A stretch of 64,000 nt of DNA from Corynebacterium kalidii (GTDB taxonomy: Bacteria; Actinomycetota; Actinomycetes; Mycobacteriales; Mycobacteriaceae). Where the stretch lies: NCBI RefSeq assembly GCF_022869005.1, contig NZ_JALIEA010000006.1:81050-145049 (forward strand), in the 5' to 3' direction. The translations under genes were made by a program, and so were the position numbers. Of the stretch, positions 42,857 through 51,312 are shown in pieces; position 1 is the first letter of the stretch; every line of letters starts with the position of its first letter. The notes under the pieces are model-generated. The model was not told the DNA's origin. It searched no databases and saw only the letters and a list, made by a program, of their open reading frames with translations.

Positions 42857-44143
42857 ATGACAGCAATTATCGTGGTCGGAGCGCAGTGGGGCGACGAAGG
42901 GAAAGGCAAGGCCACCGACATCCTCGGCGGCCGGGTCGACTACGTCGTCAAGCCCAACGGCGGTAACAACGCCGGCCACACCGTCGTCGTCGGCGGCGAG
43001 AAGTACGAGCTCAAGCTCCTTCCCGCCGGTGTGCTCAGCGAGAACGCCGTCCCGGTCATCGGCAACGGGTGCGTGGTGAACCTCGAGGCGCTCTTCGAGG
43101 AGATCGACGGGCTCGAGGCCCGCGGCGCGAACGCCTCCCGCCTGCGCGTCAGCGCCAACGCCCAGCTCGTCGCGCCCTACCACCAGGTCCTCGACAAGGT
43201 CTCCGAGCGCTTCCTCGGCAAGCGCGCCATCGGCACCACCGGCCGGGGGATCGGGCCGTCCTACGCGGACAAGGTCTCGCGTATCGGCATCCGCGCCCAA
43301 GACCTGATGGACGAGTCGATCCTGCGGCAGAAGGTCGAGGGCGCGCTGAACCAGAAGAACCAGATGCTGGTGAAGCTGTACAACCGCAAGGCCATCGACG
43401 CCGATGAGATCGTCGAGTACTTCATGGGCTTCGCCGAGCGCCTCACCCCGATGCTCATCGACGCCGAACTGGAGCTCAACGAGGCGCTCGACGCCGGCAA
43501 GTCCGTGCTCATGGAGGGTGGCCAGGCCACCATGCTCGACGTCGACCACGGCACCTACCCCTTCGTGACCTCCTCGAACCCCACCGCCGGCGGCGCCTGC
43601 GTGGGCTCCGGCATCGGCCCCACCCGGATCACCAGCTCGCTGGGCATCATCAAGGCCTACACCACCCGCGTCGGTGCAGGCCCGTTCCCCACCGAGCTAT
43701 TCGACAAGTGGGGCGAGTACCTGCAGACCACCGGCGGCGAGTTCGGCGTCAACACCGGACGTAAGCGCCGCTGCGGCTGGTACGACTCGGTCATCGCCCG
43801 CTACGCCTCCCGGGTCAACGGCTTCACCGATCTCTTCGTGACCAAGCTCGACGTGCTCACCGGCATCGGCGAGATCCCGATCTGCGTGGCCTACGACGTC
43901 GACGGTGTCCGCCACGACGAGATGCCGATGAGCCAGACCGACGTGCACCACGCCACGCCGATCTACGAGACGATGCCCGCCTGGGACGAGGACATCTCCG
44001 GCTGCCGCACCTTCGCCGACCTGCCGGAGAAGGCGCAGGACTACCTGAACCGGCTCGAGGAGCTCTCCGGCTGCCGCATCTCCTACGTCGGTGTCGGCCC
44101 GGGGCGCGACGAGACCATCGTCATCAACGACGTCCTCGCCTGA
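42857..44143 (+). CDS. purA: Adenylosuccinate synthetase
   Basis: A 428-residue enzyme of AMP synthesis (IMP plus aspartate plus GTP). The GTP-binding start is [18 protein letters not shown], followed by [12 protein letters not shown] and the IMP-binding [17 protein letters not shown]. The C-terminal GKRRCGW loop appears as [17 protein letters not shown]. Length is normal for bacteria. Confidence 0.97.
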   Translation: MTAIIVVGAQWGDEGKGKATDILGGRVDYVVKPNGGNNAGHTVVVGGEKYELKLLPAGVLSENAVPVIGNGCVVNLEALFEEIDGLEARGANASRLRVSANAQLVAPYHQVLDKVSERFLGKRAIGTTGRGIGPSYADKVSRIGIRAQDLMDESILRQKVEGALNQKNQMLVKLYNRKAIDADEIVEYFMGFAERLTPMLIDAELELNEALDAGKSVLMEGGQATMLDVDHGTYPFVTSSNPTAGGACVGSGIGPTRITSSLGIIKAYTTRVGAGPFPTELFDKWGEYLQTTGGEFGVNTGRKRRCGWYDSVIARYASRVNGFTDLFVTKLDVLTGIGEIPICVAYDVDGVRHDEMPMSQTDVHHATPIYETMPAWDEDISGCRTFADLPEKAQDYLNRLEELSGCRISYVGVGPGRDETIVINDVLA

Positions 44144-44156
44144 CCCTGTACGGCTG

Positions 44157-44702
44157 ATGTTCTGGCCCGAGCTGCCTGACCGCTTCCCGGCCGCCGGTGG
44201 CCGCGAGATGCGGCTGGTCTCCGCGCGGGACGCCGGTGCTGTGGATGCTGTCGAGGCTGTCGAGGCGGCGCTGCCCCGGGACGCCCGGGACGAGACCTTC
44301 CACTTCTTCACGTCCTCCCCGTTCCCGCTGGCGGAGTTCGTCGCCGACGACACCCGCCGCACCTATGCGCTGTGGGACGGTGACGTCCCCGTGGCCTGTA
44401 CCACCGTCTACAACACCGACCGGGACGCCGGTACCGTGATGCTCGGCTACACGTGGGTGGTGCCCGCGGCCAGGGGACATGGCGGGGCGGCGAACACAGA
44501 GCTGAAAGAGGCGATGTACACGGCCCTGCAGGCTGCGGGCGTCCGGGAGGTGTGGTTCCGTGCGGACGTGGAGAACCGCCGCTCCTGCCGGTCGATGGAG
44601 AAGAACGGGGCACAACGCATGCACATCGAGGACGCGCCCCGGGTGTACCCCGACCGGGTGTCGCGGTCGGTGTTCTACCGGAGGCGGTTGACCGGGGAAT
44701 GA
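44157..44702 (+). CDS. GNAT acetyltransferase
   Basis: A 181-residue protein. The acetyl-CoA binding loop is WVVPAARGHGGAANTELKEAM and the C-terminal strand-helix is VREVWFRADVENRRSCRSMEKNG, typical of RimJ/RimL-like GNATs. It starts 13 bp after purA and is overlapped by 4 bp by the next gene. The target (protein N-terminus or small amine) is unknown. Confidence 0.8.
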   Translation: MFWPELPDRFPAAGGREMRLVSARDAGAVDAVEAVEAALPRDARDETFHFFTSSPFPLAEFVADDTRRTYALWDGDVPVACTTVYNTDRDAGTVMLGYTWVVPAARGHGGAANTELKEAMYTALQAAGVREVWFRADVENRRSCRSMEKNGAQRMHIEDAPRVYPDRVSRSVFYRRRLTGE

Positions 44703-45091
44703 ACGACGACCTGCACGACCGCGTCCGCGAGGTCCTGGAACTCATCGGTGACGGCGAGGTCACCGGCTACGGGGAGGTCGCCGGGGCCGTCGGACTGCCG
44801 CGGGGTGCCCGGGCCGTGGCTCGGGCCCTGGCCGCCGGCGGGTTCGGGTGGGACCTGGCGGCGCCGGTGATCCCGGTGGGCACGGTGCGTGGTGGCCGCA
44901 CCCGGGGCCGCACGCCCCACTTCCTCGTCCCGGACATGGGGGTGGGGGAGGATTCGCGGTCGGCGGCACTGGAGCGTCGGGCGGTGTCGTTCACCAGGGA
45001 CGGTGACACCCTGCTGATCCCCACGAGCCAGTGCCTCGATGCCGTGGAGATCGCCGAGCGGCTGGAGGCGTCCCGGCATCCCCGGGGATGA
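44699..45091 (+). CDS. MGMT-like winged-helix protein lacking the alkyl-acceptor Cys
   Basis: A 130-residue protein resembling the DNA-binding half of O6-alkylguanine-DNA methyltransferase. GEVTGYGEVAGAVGLPRGARAVARAL corresponds to the recognition helix and arginine finger. The canonical active-site PCHR is absent; the equivalent place reads APVIPVGTVRG. It therefore resembles alkyltransferase-like (ATL) proteins, which bind damaged bases and recruit repair. Its ATG overlaps the GNAT stop. A loss-of-function MGMT is the alternative. Confidence 0.75.
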   Translation: MNDDLHDRVREVLELIGDGEVTGYGEVAGAVGLPRGARAVARALAAGGFGWDLAAPVIPVGTVRGGRTRGRTPHFLVPDMGVGEDSRSAALERRAVSFTRDGDTLLIPTSQCLDAVEIAERLEASRHPRG

Positions 45092-45111
45092 GACCGGGGA
45101 TGAGACCGGGA

Positions 45112-45168
45112 AGAAGTCTGGGCCCGGGTCGTTTCCGGTGCCTGGTACGTGCCCGGCGCCAGACTTCT
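45112..45168. terminator. Hairpin terminator after the purA-region genes
   Basis: Arms beginning agaagtctgg and ending ccagacttct pair over about 15 of 17 positions, with a loop of about 23 nt; a pyrimidine-rich stretch follows. It ends the plus-strand genes and faces the MDR gene. The arm sequence is shared with the terminator at 11914-11966. Confidence 0.68.
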
Positions 45169-45299
45169 CTGGCCTTCTCTGGCTCCGGTGTCGCCGCCAG
45201 CCAGGTCAGCCCGCCGCCACCCCGGCCACCCCGGTCAGCGAGCAACCCCGCAGGACGGTCGCACCATCCTCCGGGGTTGCTGCGTGCGCCCCTACCTGC

Positions 45300-46286
45300 T
45301 CACGCCCACGGGTCGACGAGGATCTTCCCAGCCCCAGCCCCCACCCCGGAGCCCAGCAGCCCCGGCAGCCCGTCCAACCCGGTCCGTGCCGCCACCGGGG
45401 TATGCAGCAGGCCACGGCGCTGCAGCCCGAAGACCGGGGTGAACAGCTCCGGCAGGTCCCGGCGTGGCAGCGTGTGCACGGTGTCGCGCAGCCGGAACAT
45501 CTCGACCCGGGTGCCGCGGCACCGGTCGAAACACTGGTGTGGCAGCGGCTCGCCGGACAGCAGGCCGTAGAGCACCAGGGTGCCGCCGGGGGCCAGTGCG
45601 TCGACGAGGTCGTTCCCGAGCGGGCCACCGATGCAGTCGAGGATCACGTCCGGCCCGTCCGGCACCGCGGCGCGCAGCCGGGCCGGCCAGTCGGGGTCGG
45701 CGGTGCTGATCACGCGGCTCCAGCGGTCCGGGTCGGCGACCGTGTGCCCGGGTGTCCCGCGGACCAGGCCGACCGGCCGCAGTCCGTGCAGTTCGGTCAG
45801 CAGCTCCGCCAGATGTCCGGCGATGGCGGACGTCGCGGCGGTGACCAGCACGGACCGCGCGTCACGGCAGTACCGGGACAGCATCAGCGAGGCGGTCAGC
45901 GGGTTGATGTACGAGAAGCAGGCGGTGCGGTCGTCGAGGTCCGCCGGTACCGGCACACACCAGGAGTACTCGACGGTGCGCCGCTGTTGCCAGCATCCGG
46001 GACTGCCCAGGGGGAGGACGCGGCGTCCGACGAGGTCACGGACGCCCGCCGGGACGTCGGGGCCGGCGTCTTCGACGACACCGACGCCCTCGAAACCGGG
46101 GACCAGGGGAAAAGACGTGCGCGACGGGTAGGCGCCGGAGACCGTGACCGCGTCCGACGGGTTGGCGGTGGTGGCGGTCATCCGGATCGTCAGTTCCGTG
46201 GGGCCGGGCGGGCCGGGGTCGGGGACGGTCCGGACGGTGACGACCTCGGCGAGGGGGCCGGGGCGGTCGGCGACTGCTGCTCTCAT
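45300..46286 (-). CDS. MDR/zinc-type alcohol dehydrogenase-like oxidoreductase
   Basis: A 328-residue protein of the quinone oxidoreductase branch. The GroES-like part has TANPSDAVTVSGAYP and LVPGFEGVGVVEDAG; the Rossmann part has VLVTAATSAIAGHLAELL and VILDCIGG. Zinc ligands of classical ADHs are absent. It probably reduces a quinone or enoyl substrate with NAD(P)H, similar to 2-enoyl-reductase-like MDRs. The substrate is unknown. Confidence 0.8.
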   Translation of the reverse strand: MRAAVADRPGPLAEVVTVRTVPDPGPPGPTELTIRMTATTANPSDAVTVSGAYPSRTSFPLVPGFEGVGVVEDAGPDVPAGVRDLVGRRVLPLGSPGCWQQRRTVEYSWCVPVPADLDDRTACFSYINPLTASLMLSRYCRDARSVLVTAATSAIAGHLAELLTELHGLRPVGLVRGTPGHTVADPDRWSRVISTADPDWPARLRAAVPDGPDVILDCIGGPLGNDLVDALAPGGTLVLYGLLSGEPLPHQCFDRCRGTRVEMFRLRDTVHTLPRRDLPELFTPVFGLQRRGLLHTPVAARTGLDGLPGLLGSGVGAGAGKILVDPWA

Positions 46287-46390
46287 GGGCGGGCAGTGTA
46301 CCCGGCCACGTGACGGGGATCGCCCGTCCGGGGGTAGTTCACCACCCCAACGGAGATAACGTGATACGCGTCACCATAGAATAGGTGGGC

Positions 46391-47200
46391 ATGACCCTCG
46401 GCTTCCTCTTCTTCCGACCCCACGCAGGTGACACCTACCGTGCCGACGAGGATCTGCGTGCCGAGGCGCACTGTATCCACGAGGGACTCGGCGACGACAT
46501 GAGTGCGACCACGGACCCGGAGGCCTACCGTCTGGGGCCGGGGAACCCGCACCCGGGCCGTCCTGCGCCGCGCGGGGTCGCGACCCTGGCGGAGTGGGTG
46601 AACGACCACTGCGACGTCGGCGGGGGAGAGCGGACGGAGGCCGGGGGGCCGTTCGGTCTCGTGGAGTTCCCCGTGGCGGTGGTCAACGACTCGCTGCACG
46701 TCGCGTTGCCGTTGTCCGAGGCGGAGCAGACCGGGCGGCTCCTGCAGGACAAGGCCTGTGAACTGGGGCTGTGTATGGTCGACGACATGGAGCAGATCTG
46801 GGTGAACTCCACGGGGGTGGACCGCGGCCTGCGGATGCGCTCCTCGGTGGGTACGGTGTCGACGCACGTGGACGCCGACAGCGTGCGTACCGCCCTGCAG
46901 GACGACGCCGACCGGCGGCGACGGTCCGATGACGGCATCCCCTACCTGGTCGTCGAGACTGGCCTGCCCGGGCGGCCGTCGCCCTTGGCGGACACGCCTC
47001 TGGGCCATGTCCGCTTCGTGCAGGCGGCGTTGCTGGGCAACGGCTGGGTCGTGGAGTACCGGACGGCGCGGTCACATTTCCGGCGTCATGCCGGTGACCT
47101 CGCCACGGTGGTGGAGGACCTCGCGGCGTTCACCGACGGGGACGCGTGCTTCCTGGCCCGTGAGTGGGTCGACGCGACGGCGGAGACGGTGCAGCGGTGA
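46391..47200 (+). CDS. Hypothetical protein coupled to a nucleoside hydrolase
   Basis: A 269-residue soluble acidic protein with no signal or membrane span. Segments such as LHVALPLSEAEQTGRLLQ and QIWVNSTGVDRG do not match a family that can be named by eye. Its TGA overlaps the GTG of the nucleoside hydrolase gene, so the two products are probably made in fixed ratio. ATG 46391 lies after gaatagg; an earlier GTG-like start at 46385 adds two residues. The function is unknown. Confidence 0.6.
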   Translation: MTLGFLFFRPHAGDTYRADEDLRAEAHCIHEGLGDDMSATTDPEAYRLGPGNPHPGRPAPRGVATLAEWVNDHCDVGGGERTEAGGPFGLVEFPVAVVNDSLHVALPLSEAEQTGRLLQDKACELGLCMVDDMEQIWVNSTGVDRGLRMRSSVGTVSTHVDADSVRTALQDDADRRRRSDDGIPYLVVETGLPGRPSPLADTPLGHVRFVQAALLGNGWVVEYRTARSHFRRHAGDLATVVEDLAAFTDGDACFLAREWVDATAETVQR

Positions 47201-48180
47201 GGGTCGTCGCCGACGTCGACACCGGGATCGACGACGCCCTCGCCCTGGTCTGGTTGGCGGCCCGGCACCGCGCCGGGGAGATCGACCTGCACGTGACGAC
47301 CTCGGCGGGGAACACCACCGCGGCGTTGGCCGCGCGGAACTCCGCGGAGGTGCTGGATGTCTGCGGGGCGTCGGACGTGCCGGTCGTCGCGGGTGCGGCG
47401 GTGCCGCGGGTGCTGCCGCTGACGACCACCCCGGAGACCCACGGTCCCGAGGGGCTGGGGTACTGGGTTCCTGCCGTGCGGGAGATGGACCCAGTGAGCA
47501 CGGCGGCCCCGGCGAGTACGGCGGCCGACGCGGTGGCGGCGTGGGAGGCGGCGTCTCCTGACCACCTGCTCGTCGCGGGGCCGGCGACGAACCTGGCGTA
47601 CGCCGTCGAGCACCGTCCCGGGATCCTGCGGCGGGCCCGGGTGACGCTGATGTGCGGTGCGTTCCTCTACCCGGGCAACACCACCCCGACGGCGGAGTGG
47701 AACGCCTGGGTCGACCCCCATGCGCTGGCGTTCGCGGTGGACAACTGGCCGGAGGGGGCCGAGCCGCCGGTGATCTGTCCGTTGAACGTCACCGAGCAGG
47801 TGGTGCTGACCCCGGAGCGGCTCGACGGGTGGACACGCGGCGACACGTCGCGACGGGCCCGGATGCTGCGCGACGCCCTGCGGTTCTACTTCGAGTTCCA
47901 CGAGTCCGTGGGCGTGGGCCACGTCGCCCAGATCCACGACCTGGCTGCGGCGATGGTGATGCTGGGCGCGGTGGACGCCACCGTGCGGGACGCGACGGTC
48001 GCCGTCGCCACCGACCCGGAACTGGTGCGCGGGACGACCGTCGCCGACTGGACGGGGGAGGGCGGTACCGGACCCTACTGGGGCCGTCCGGCGAATGCGC
48101 GGGTGCTCACGGGGCTGGACCCCGGGGAGGTCTTCGGCAGGTTCGCCGTGGCGCTCGGCGCGCCGGGCGCGCACGGTTGA
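47197..48180 (+). CDS. Inosine-uridine-type nucleoside hydrolase
   Basis: A 327-residue enzyme of the IUNH family. The calcium-binding motif at the start reads VVADVDTGIDDALALV, with Thr where most members have Pro (DxDPGxDD). VAGPATNLAYAV and NVTEQVVLT are further family segments; the catalytic region has His in QIHDLAAAM. It should cleave the N-glycosidic bond of ribonucleosides, for salvage. The start overlaps the upstream gene. Confidence 0.88.
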   Translation: MRVVADVDTGIDDALALVWLAARHRAGEIDLHVTTSAGNTTAALAARNSAEVLDVCGASDVPVVAGAAVPRVLPLTTTPETHGPEGLGYWVPAVREMDPVSTAAPASTAADAVAAWEAASPDHLLVAGPATNLAYAVEHRPGILRRARVTLMCGAFLYPGNTTPTAEWNAWVDPHALAFAVDNWPEGAEPPVICPLNVTEQVVLTPERLDGWTRGDTSRRARMLRDALRFYFEFHESVGVGHVAQIHDLAAAMVMLGAVDATVRDATVAVATDPELVRGTTVADWTGEGGTGPYWGRPANARVLTGLDPGEVFGRFAVALGAPGAHG

Positions 48181-48291
48181 TGAAAACCCTGCGTGGTGCG
48201 GGCGCGACGCGATAGTTTGGTCGTCAACGGAAAAGATGTGACCGGGGCCACCGAGTGTCCCCGGCCGCACCGAGAGATCAGGAGAGCCACA

Positions 48292-49911
48292 GTGCCAGTC
48301 GAGAGTCCGTACCCCCGTATCGACATCCCCGCGGTCAGCGTCTACGACCAGGTGTTCGGCACCCTCGCTCCGGAGGACGAGGCCCGCACGGCGATCACCG
48401 ACGCGGCCACGGGCGTCACCGTCACCTACGGGGAACTGCGTCGGCAGGTGGACCTGTTCGCCGGGGCACTGGCCGCGCGCGGGATCGGTGTGGGCGACGT
48501 CGTCGCACTGCACTGCCCGAACACCCACGCCTTCGCCGTCGCCTTCCACGGGATCATGCGCGCCGGGGCGTCCGTGACCACCGTCGGCTCGTTGAACACC
48601 GCGGAGGACGTCGCCAAGCAGATCACCCTGTCCGGGGCGTCCCTGCTGTTCACCGTGGGTCTGCTGGGGACCAACGGGGTCACCGGTGCCCGGGACGCCG
48701 GGCTTCCCGACGACGCGGTCATCGACCTCACCGACGGTGAGCGGGGACTGGCGGCGATGCTGCAGCAGGGGCACCCCGCACCTGAGGTCTCCTTCGACCC
48801 GGCGACCCACGTCGCCGTCCTGCCGTTCTCCTCCGGGACCACCGGCGTGCCGAAGGGCGTGAAGCTCAGCCACACGAACCTGGTGGCCAACATCCTCCAG
48901 ACGTTGCCGCAGGTCGTGGCGAACGGGCAGGGCCGGGACTCCACCGTGATGGCGGTGCTGCCGTTCTTCCACATCTACGGGATGAACACGGTGCTGAACA
49001 CCACCCTGGCCAACCGGGCGCACCTGGTGACCATGCCGTCGTTCGACCTGAAGAGGTTCCTCGAGCTGCACCAGGCCCATGGGATCGACTTCACCTTCGT
49101 CGCTCCGCCGATCGCGGTGGTGTTGGCGAAGCACCCGCTGGTCGACGACTACGACCTGGACAAGCTGTCCACCCTGCTGTCCGGGGCCGCGGCCTTGGAC
49201 CACGCGCTCGCCGCCGCGGTGCAGGAGCGGCTCGGGGTGACCGTGGTCCAGGGGTACGGGATGACGGAGACCTCCCCGGTGACGCACACCGGTATCCGGG
49301 GGACGACGCCGCTGGACTCCATCGGCCTGCCGGTCGCGAACACCGAGTGCAAGGTGGTGGACCTCACCGACGACGCCCTCGGCGAGATCCTGCCGCCGGG
49401 CAACGAGCAGGAACGCTCGGGGGCCGGCGAGATGTGGGTCCGTGGCCCCCAGGTGATGCTCGGGTACCTCGACAACGAGGAGGCCACCGCGAACACCCTG
49501 CTGGAGGGCGGGTGGCTGCGCACCGGCGACGTGGCGGAGTACGACCACGAGGGCAACCTGTATGTCGTGGACCGGGCTAAGGAACTGATCAAGTACAAGG
49601 GCTACCAGGTCGCCCCGGCCGAACTCGAGGCGTTGCTGATGACCCACGACGATGTCGCCGACGCTGCCGTCGTCGGGTTCATCCGTGAGGAGGACGGCGA
49701 GGAACTGCCCCGCGCGTTCGTCGTGGCGCAGGTCCGTGACGGGCACCCGGTGGAGATCGACACCGGGGCCCTGATGGAGTGGGTCGCCGAGCAGGTCGCA
49801 CCGTACAAGAAGGTGCGCATGGTCGAGATCGTCGCGGAGATCCCGAAGTCCGGCACCGGCAAGATCCTGCGCAAGAATCTTCGCGGCGTGCCGGTGGGCG
49901 GCGCCAGCTAG
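48292..49911 (+). CDS. 4-coumarate--CoA ligase-like acyl-CoA synthetase
   Basis: A 539-residue adenylate-forming ligase. The P-loop is LPFSSGTTGVPKGV, followed by VLPFFHIYGMNTVL, the signature QGYGMTETSPVTH, the ATP-binding GWLRTGDVAEYDHEGN, the hinge VVDRAKELIKYKGYQVAPAE and the catalytic Lys in PKSGTGKILRK. GTG 48292 follows caggagagcc. It should activate an aryl or medium-chain acid as a CoA thioester. It abuts the IS6-family element at its stop. Confidence 0.9.
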   Translation: MPVESPYPRIDIPAVSVYDQVFGTLAPEDEARTAITDAATGVTVTYGELRRQVDLFAGALAARGIGVGDVVALHCPNTHAFAVAFHGIMRAGASVTTVGSLNTAEDVAKQITLSGASLLFTVGLLGTNGVTGARDAGLPDDAVIDLTDGERGLAAMLQQGHPAPEVSFDPATHVAVLPFSSGTTGVPKGVKLSHTNLVANILQTLPQVVANGQGRDSTVMAVLPFFHIYGMNTVLNTTLANRAHLVTMPSFDLKRFLELHQAHGIDFTFVAPPIAVVLAKHPLVDDYDLDKLSTLLSGAAALDHALAAAVQERLGVTVVQGYGMTETSPVTHTGIRGTTPLDSIGLPVANTECKVVDLTDDALGEILPPGNEQERSGAGEMWVRGPQVMLGYLDNEEATANTLLEGGWLRTGDVAEYDHEGNLYVVDRAKELIKYKGYQVAPAELEALLMTHDDVADAAVVGFIREEDGEELPRAFVVAQVRDGHPVEIDTGALMEWVAEQVAPYKKVRMVEIVAEIPKSGTGKILRKNLRGVPVGGAS

Positions 49912-49967
49912 GGCATGTCTCTTGGTGCTGTTGCAAAGTCGTGATGGGGAGGTCAGTCTCAGCCGGT

Positions 49968-50697
49968 ATGAGCATCTTCTCCGGTCGCCACTACCCGAAA
50001 GACGTGATCCTGTGGGCGGTGCGATGGTACTGCCGCTACGGGGTGTCCGACCGAGACCTTGAGGAGATGCTCACCGAACGCGGGGCAGCGGTGGATCATA
50101 CTACGATCTATCGGTGGGTGCAGAAGTATGGTCCCGAACTGGATAAACGGACCCGCTGGTACCGCCAAACCTCGCCCTGGTTCGCGGATTCATGGAGGGT
50201 GGATGAAACCTACATCCGGGTCGGCGGAAAATGGTGTTATCTCTACCGGGCGGTGACCAAGGACGGTCGGACCCTGGACTTCTACATGTCCACCCGCTGT
50301 AACACGCAGACAGCAACGAAGTTTCTGGGAGAAGCGCTGCGCGGTGCTGGTCGCCGCGGCCCTGATAGTGGTTCCCGGGTGATCTGCACCGACAGAGCAC
50401 CCACTTACACAGCGGCGATCGCAGCGCTGATTGACAAGGAGAAGCGGTCGACGAGAGTGGAGCATCGGCAGGTGAAGTACCTCAACAACGTGATCGAGGG
50501 GGATCACGGCCGGCTCAAACGGATCCTGGGGCCCAAAGGCGGCGGGTTCAAGACCCCAGTGTCGGCGTACCGGGGGGGGGGGGCTACAAGGAATGGAGGC
50601 GATGCACGCGCTGTGTAATGGCCAAGGCAGAATGTTCGCCTTCGGGTGTGCGAACCCGGGTGCGGTGATCGTGGCCAAGGCCTTCGCAGACGCCTGA
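49968..50697 (+). pseudogene. IS6-family transposase, frameshifted at a poly-G tract
   Basis: The first 200 codons encode an IS6 DDE transposase: WRVDETYIRVGGKWCYLYRA (first Asp), ICTDRAPTY (second Asp) and YLNNVIEGDHGRLKRI (Glu). A run of 12 G at 50572-50583 follows KTPVSAYR and shifts the frame, so translation ends at 50618. After the run the correct frame resumes as LQGMEAMHALCNGQGRMFAF and ends at 50697. About five G would be expected from the family pattern, so the tract is longer by about seven. It is inactive as written unless slippage restores the frame. Confidence 0.85.
50572..50583 (+). repeat. Homopolymer of 12 G within the transposase gene
   Basis: Twelve consecutive G bases at the frameshift. 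It may be a slippage-prone contingency tract or a sequencing or assembly artefact. Confidence 0.9.
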
Positions 50698-50777
50698 GAG
50701 ATCAGGGCTACGGGGGGAGGTGGGCCACCTCCTCGTTCGGTGTCCGGGCACCGCCAGCTCCACTTTGCAACAGCCCC

Positions 50778-51210
50778 CAGCAGATCCAGGCGTTGTTTCT
50801 GCCGGTCGGTGAGATAATCAGTCCTGGTCAGCCGGGCCCCGCGGTGCCTGTACAGCGGGTCATCCTTGCGTCCACGCCGCCCGGTGGTTTCCCTCTGCAG
50901 TCGCTGCCGACACCCCGTCAACTTGTCGGCGGCCAGGTGCACGACATGGAACTTAGTCCATGACCTTCCTCGCCGCTGGGAGGGCATGGTCCACGGCCGT
51001 GGCGTAGCCGGTGAACCCATCCATGCTCACCAACTGAACCGACTCGCGGAATGCTTCGCTGCGTTGCTGCAGCCAGGTACGCAGAACCTCAGCACCGCGC
51101 CCGGGTCGCATGTCGATCAACCGTGCCGGCCCGTTCCCATCGATCAGCGGTGTGAGATCCACACGGAGCTGAACGGTACTATCACCGCGTTTGCTTCCCA
51201 ATCCGATAGC
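50778..51210 (-). pseudogene. ISL3-family transposase relic
   Basis: The minus strand encodes the internal part of an ISL3 transposase: GLGSKRGDSTVQLRVDLTPL, then LVSMDGFTGYATAVDHALPA with a DDE-type Asp, then FHVVHLAADKLTGCRQRLQR and LTRTDYLTDRQKQRL. An extra base at the VMD/FHVV junction (near 50955) breaks the frame. The C-terminal part is cut where the IS6 element begins, and no ISL3 remnant appears beyond it. The start is also missing. It is inactive. Confidence 0.8.
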
Positions 51211-51312
51211 CCGGCATTGTTCGATGAGCTGGCTGCCTGGCGAGCTGCCAAAGCAACGGAGTAGTTGTCGAGGTCGTTGAGTTGATCACCAGTATTAGAT
51301 AATTCCGGGTGG

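Larger units (their letters stand above)
49924..50777 (+). mobile_element. IS6-family insertion sequence
   Basis: The ends carry inverted copies of gctgttgcaaagt (49927-49939 on the plus strand and 50762-50774 on the minus strand), the characteristic IS6/IS26-type terminus. One transposase gene lies between. Its left end is 12 bp from the end of the acyl-CoA ligase gene, and its right end sits inside an ISL3-family transposase relic. No target duplication is clear by eye. Confidence 0.88.
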
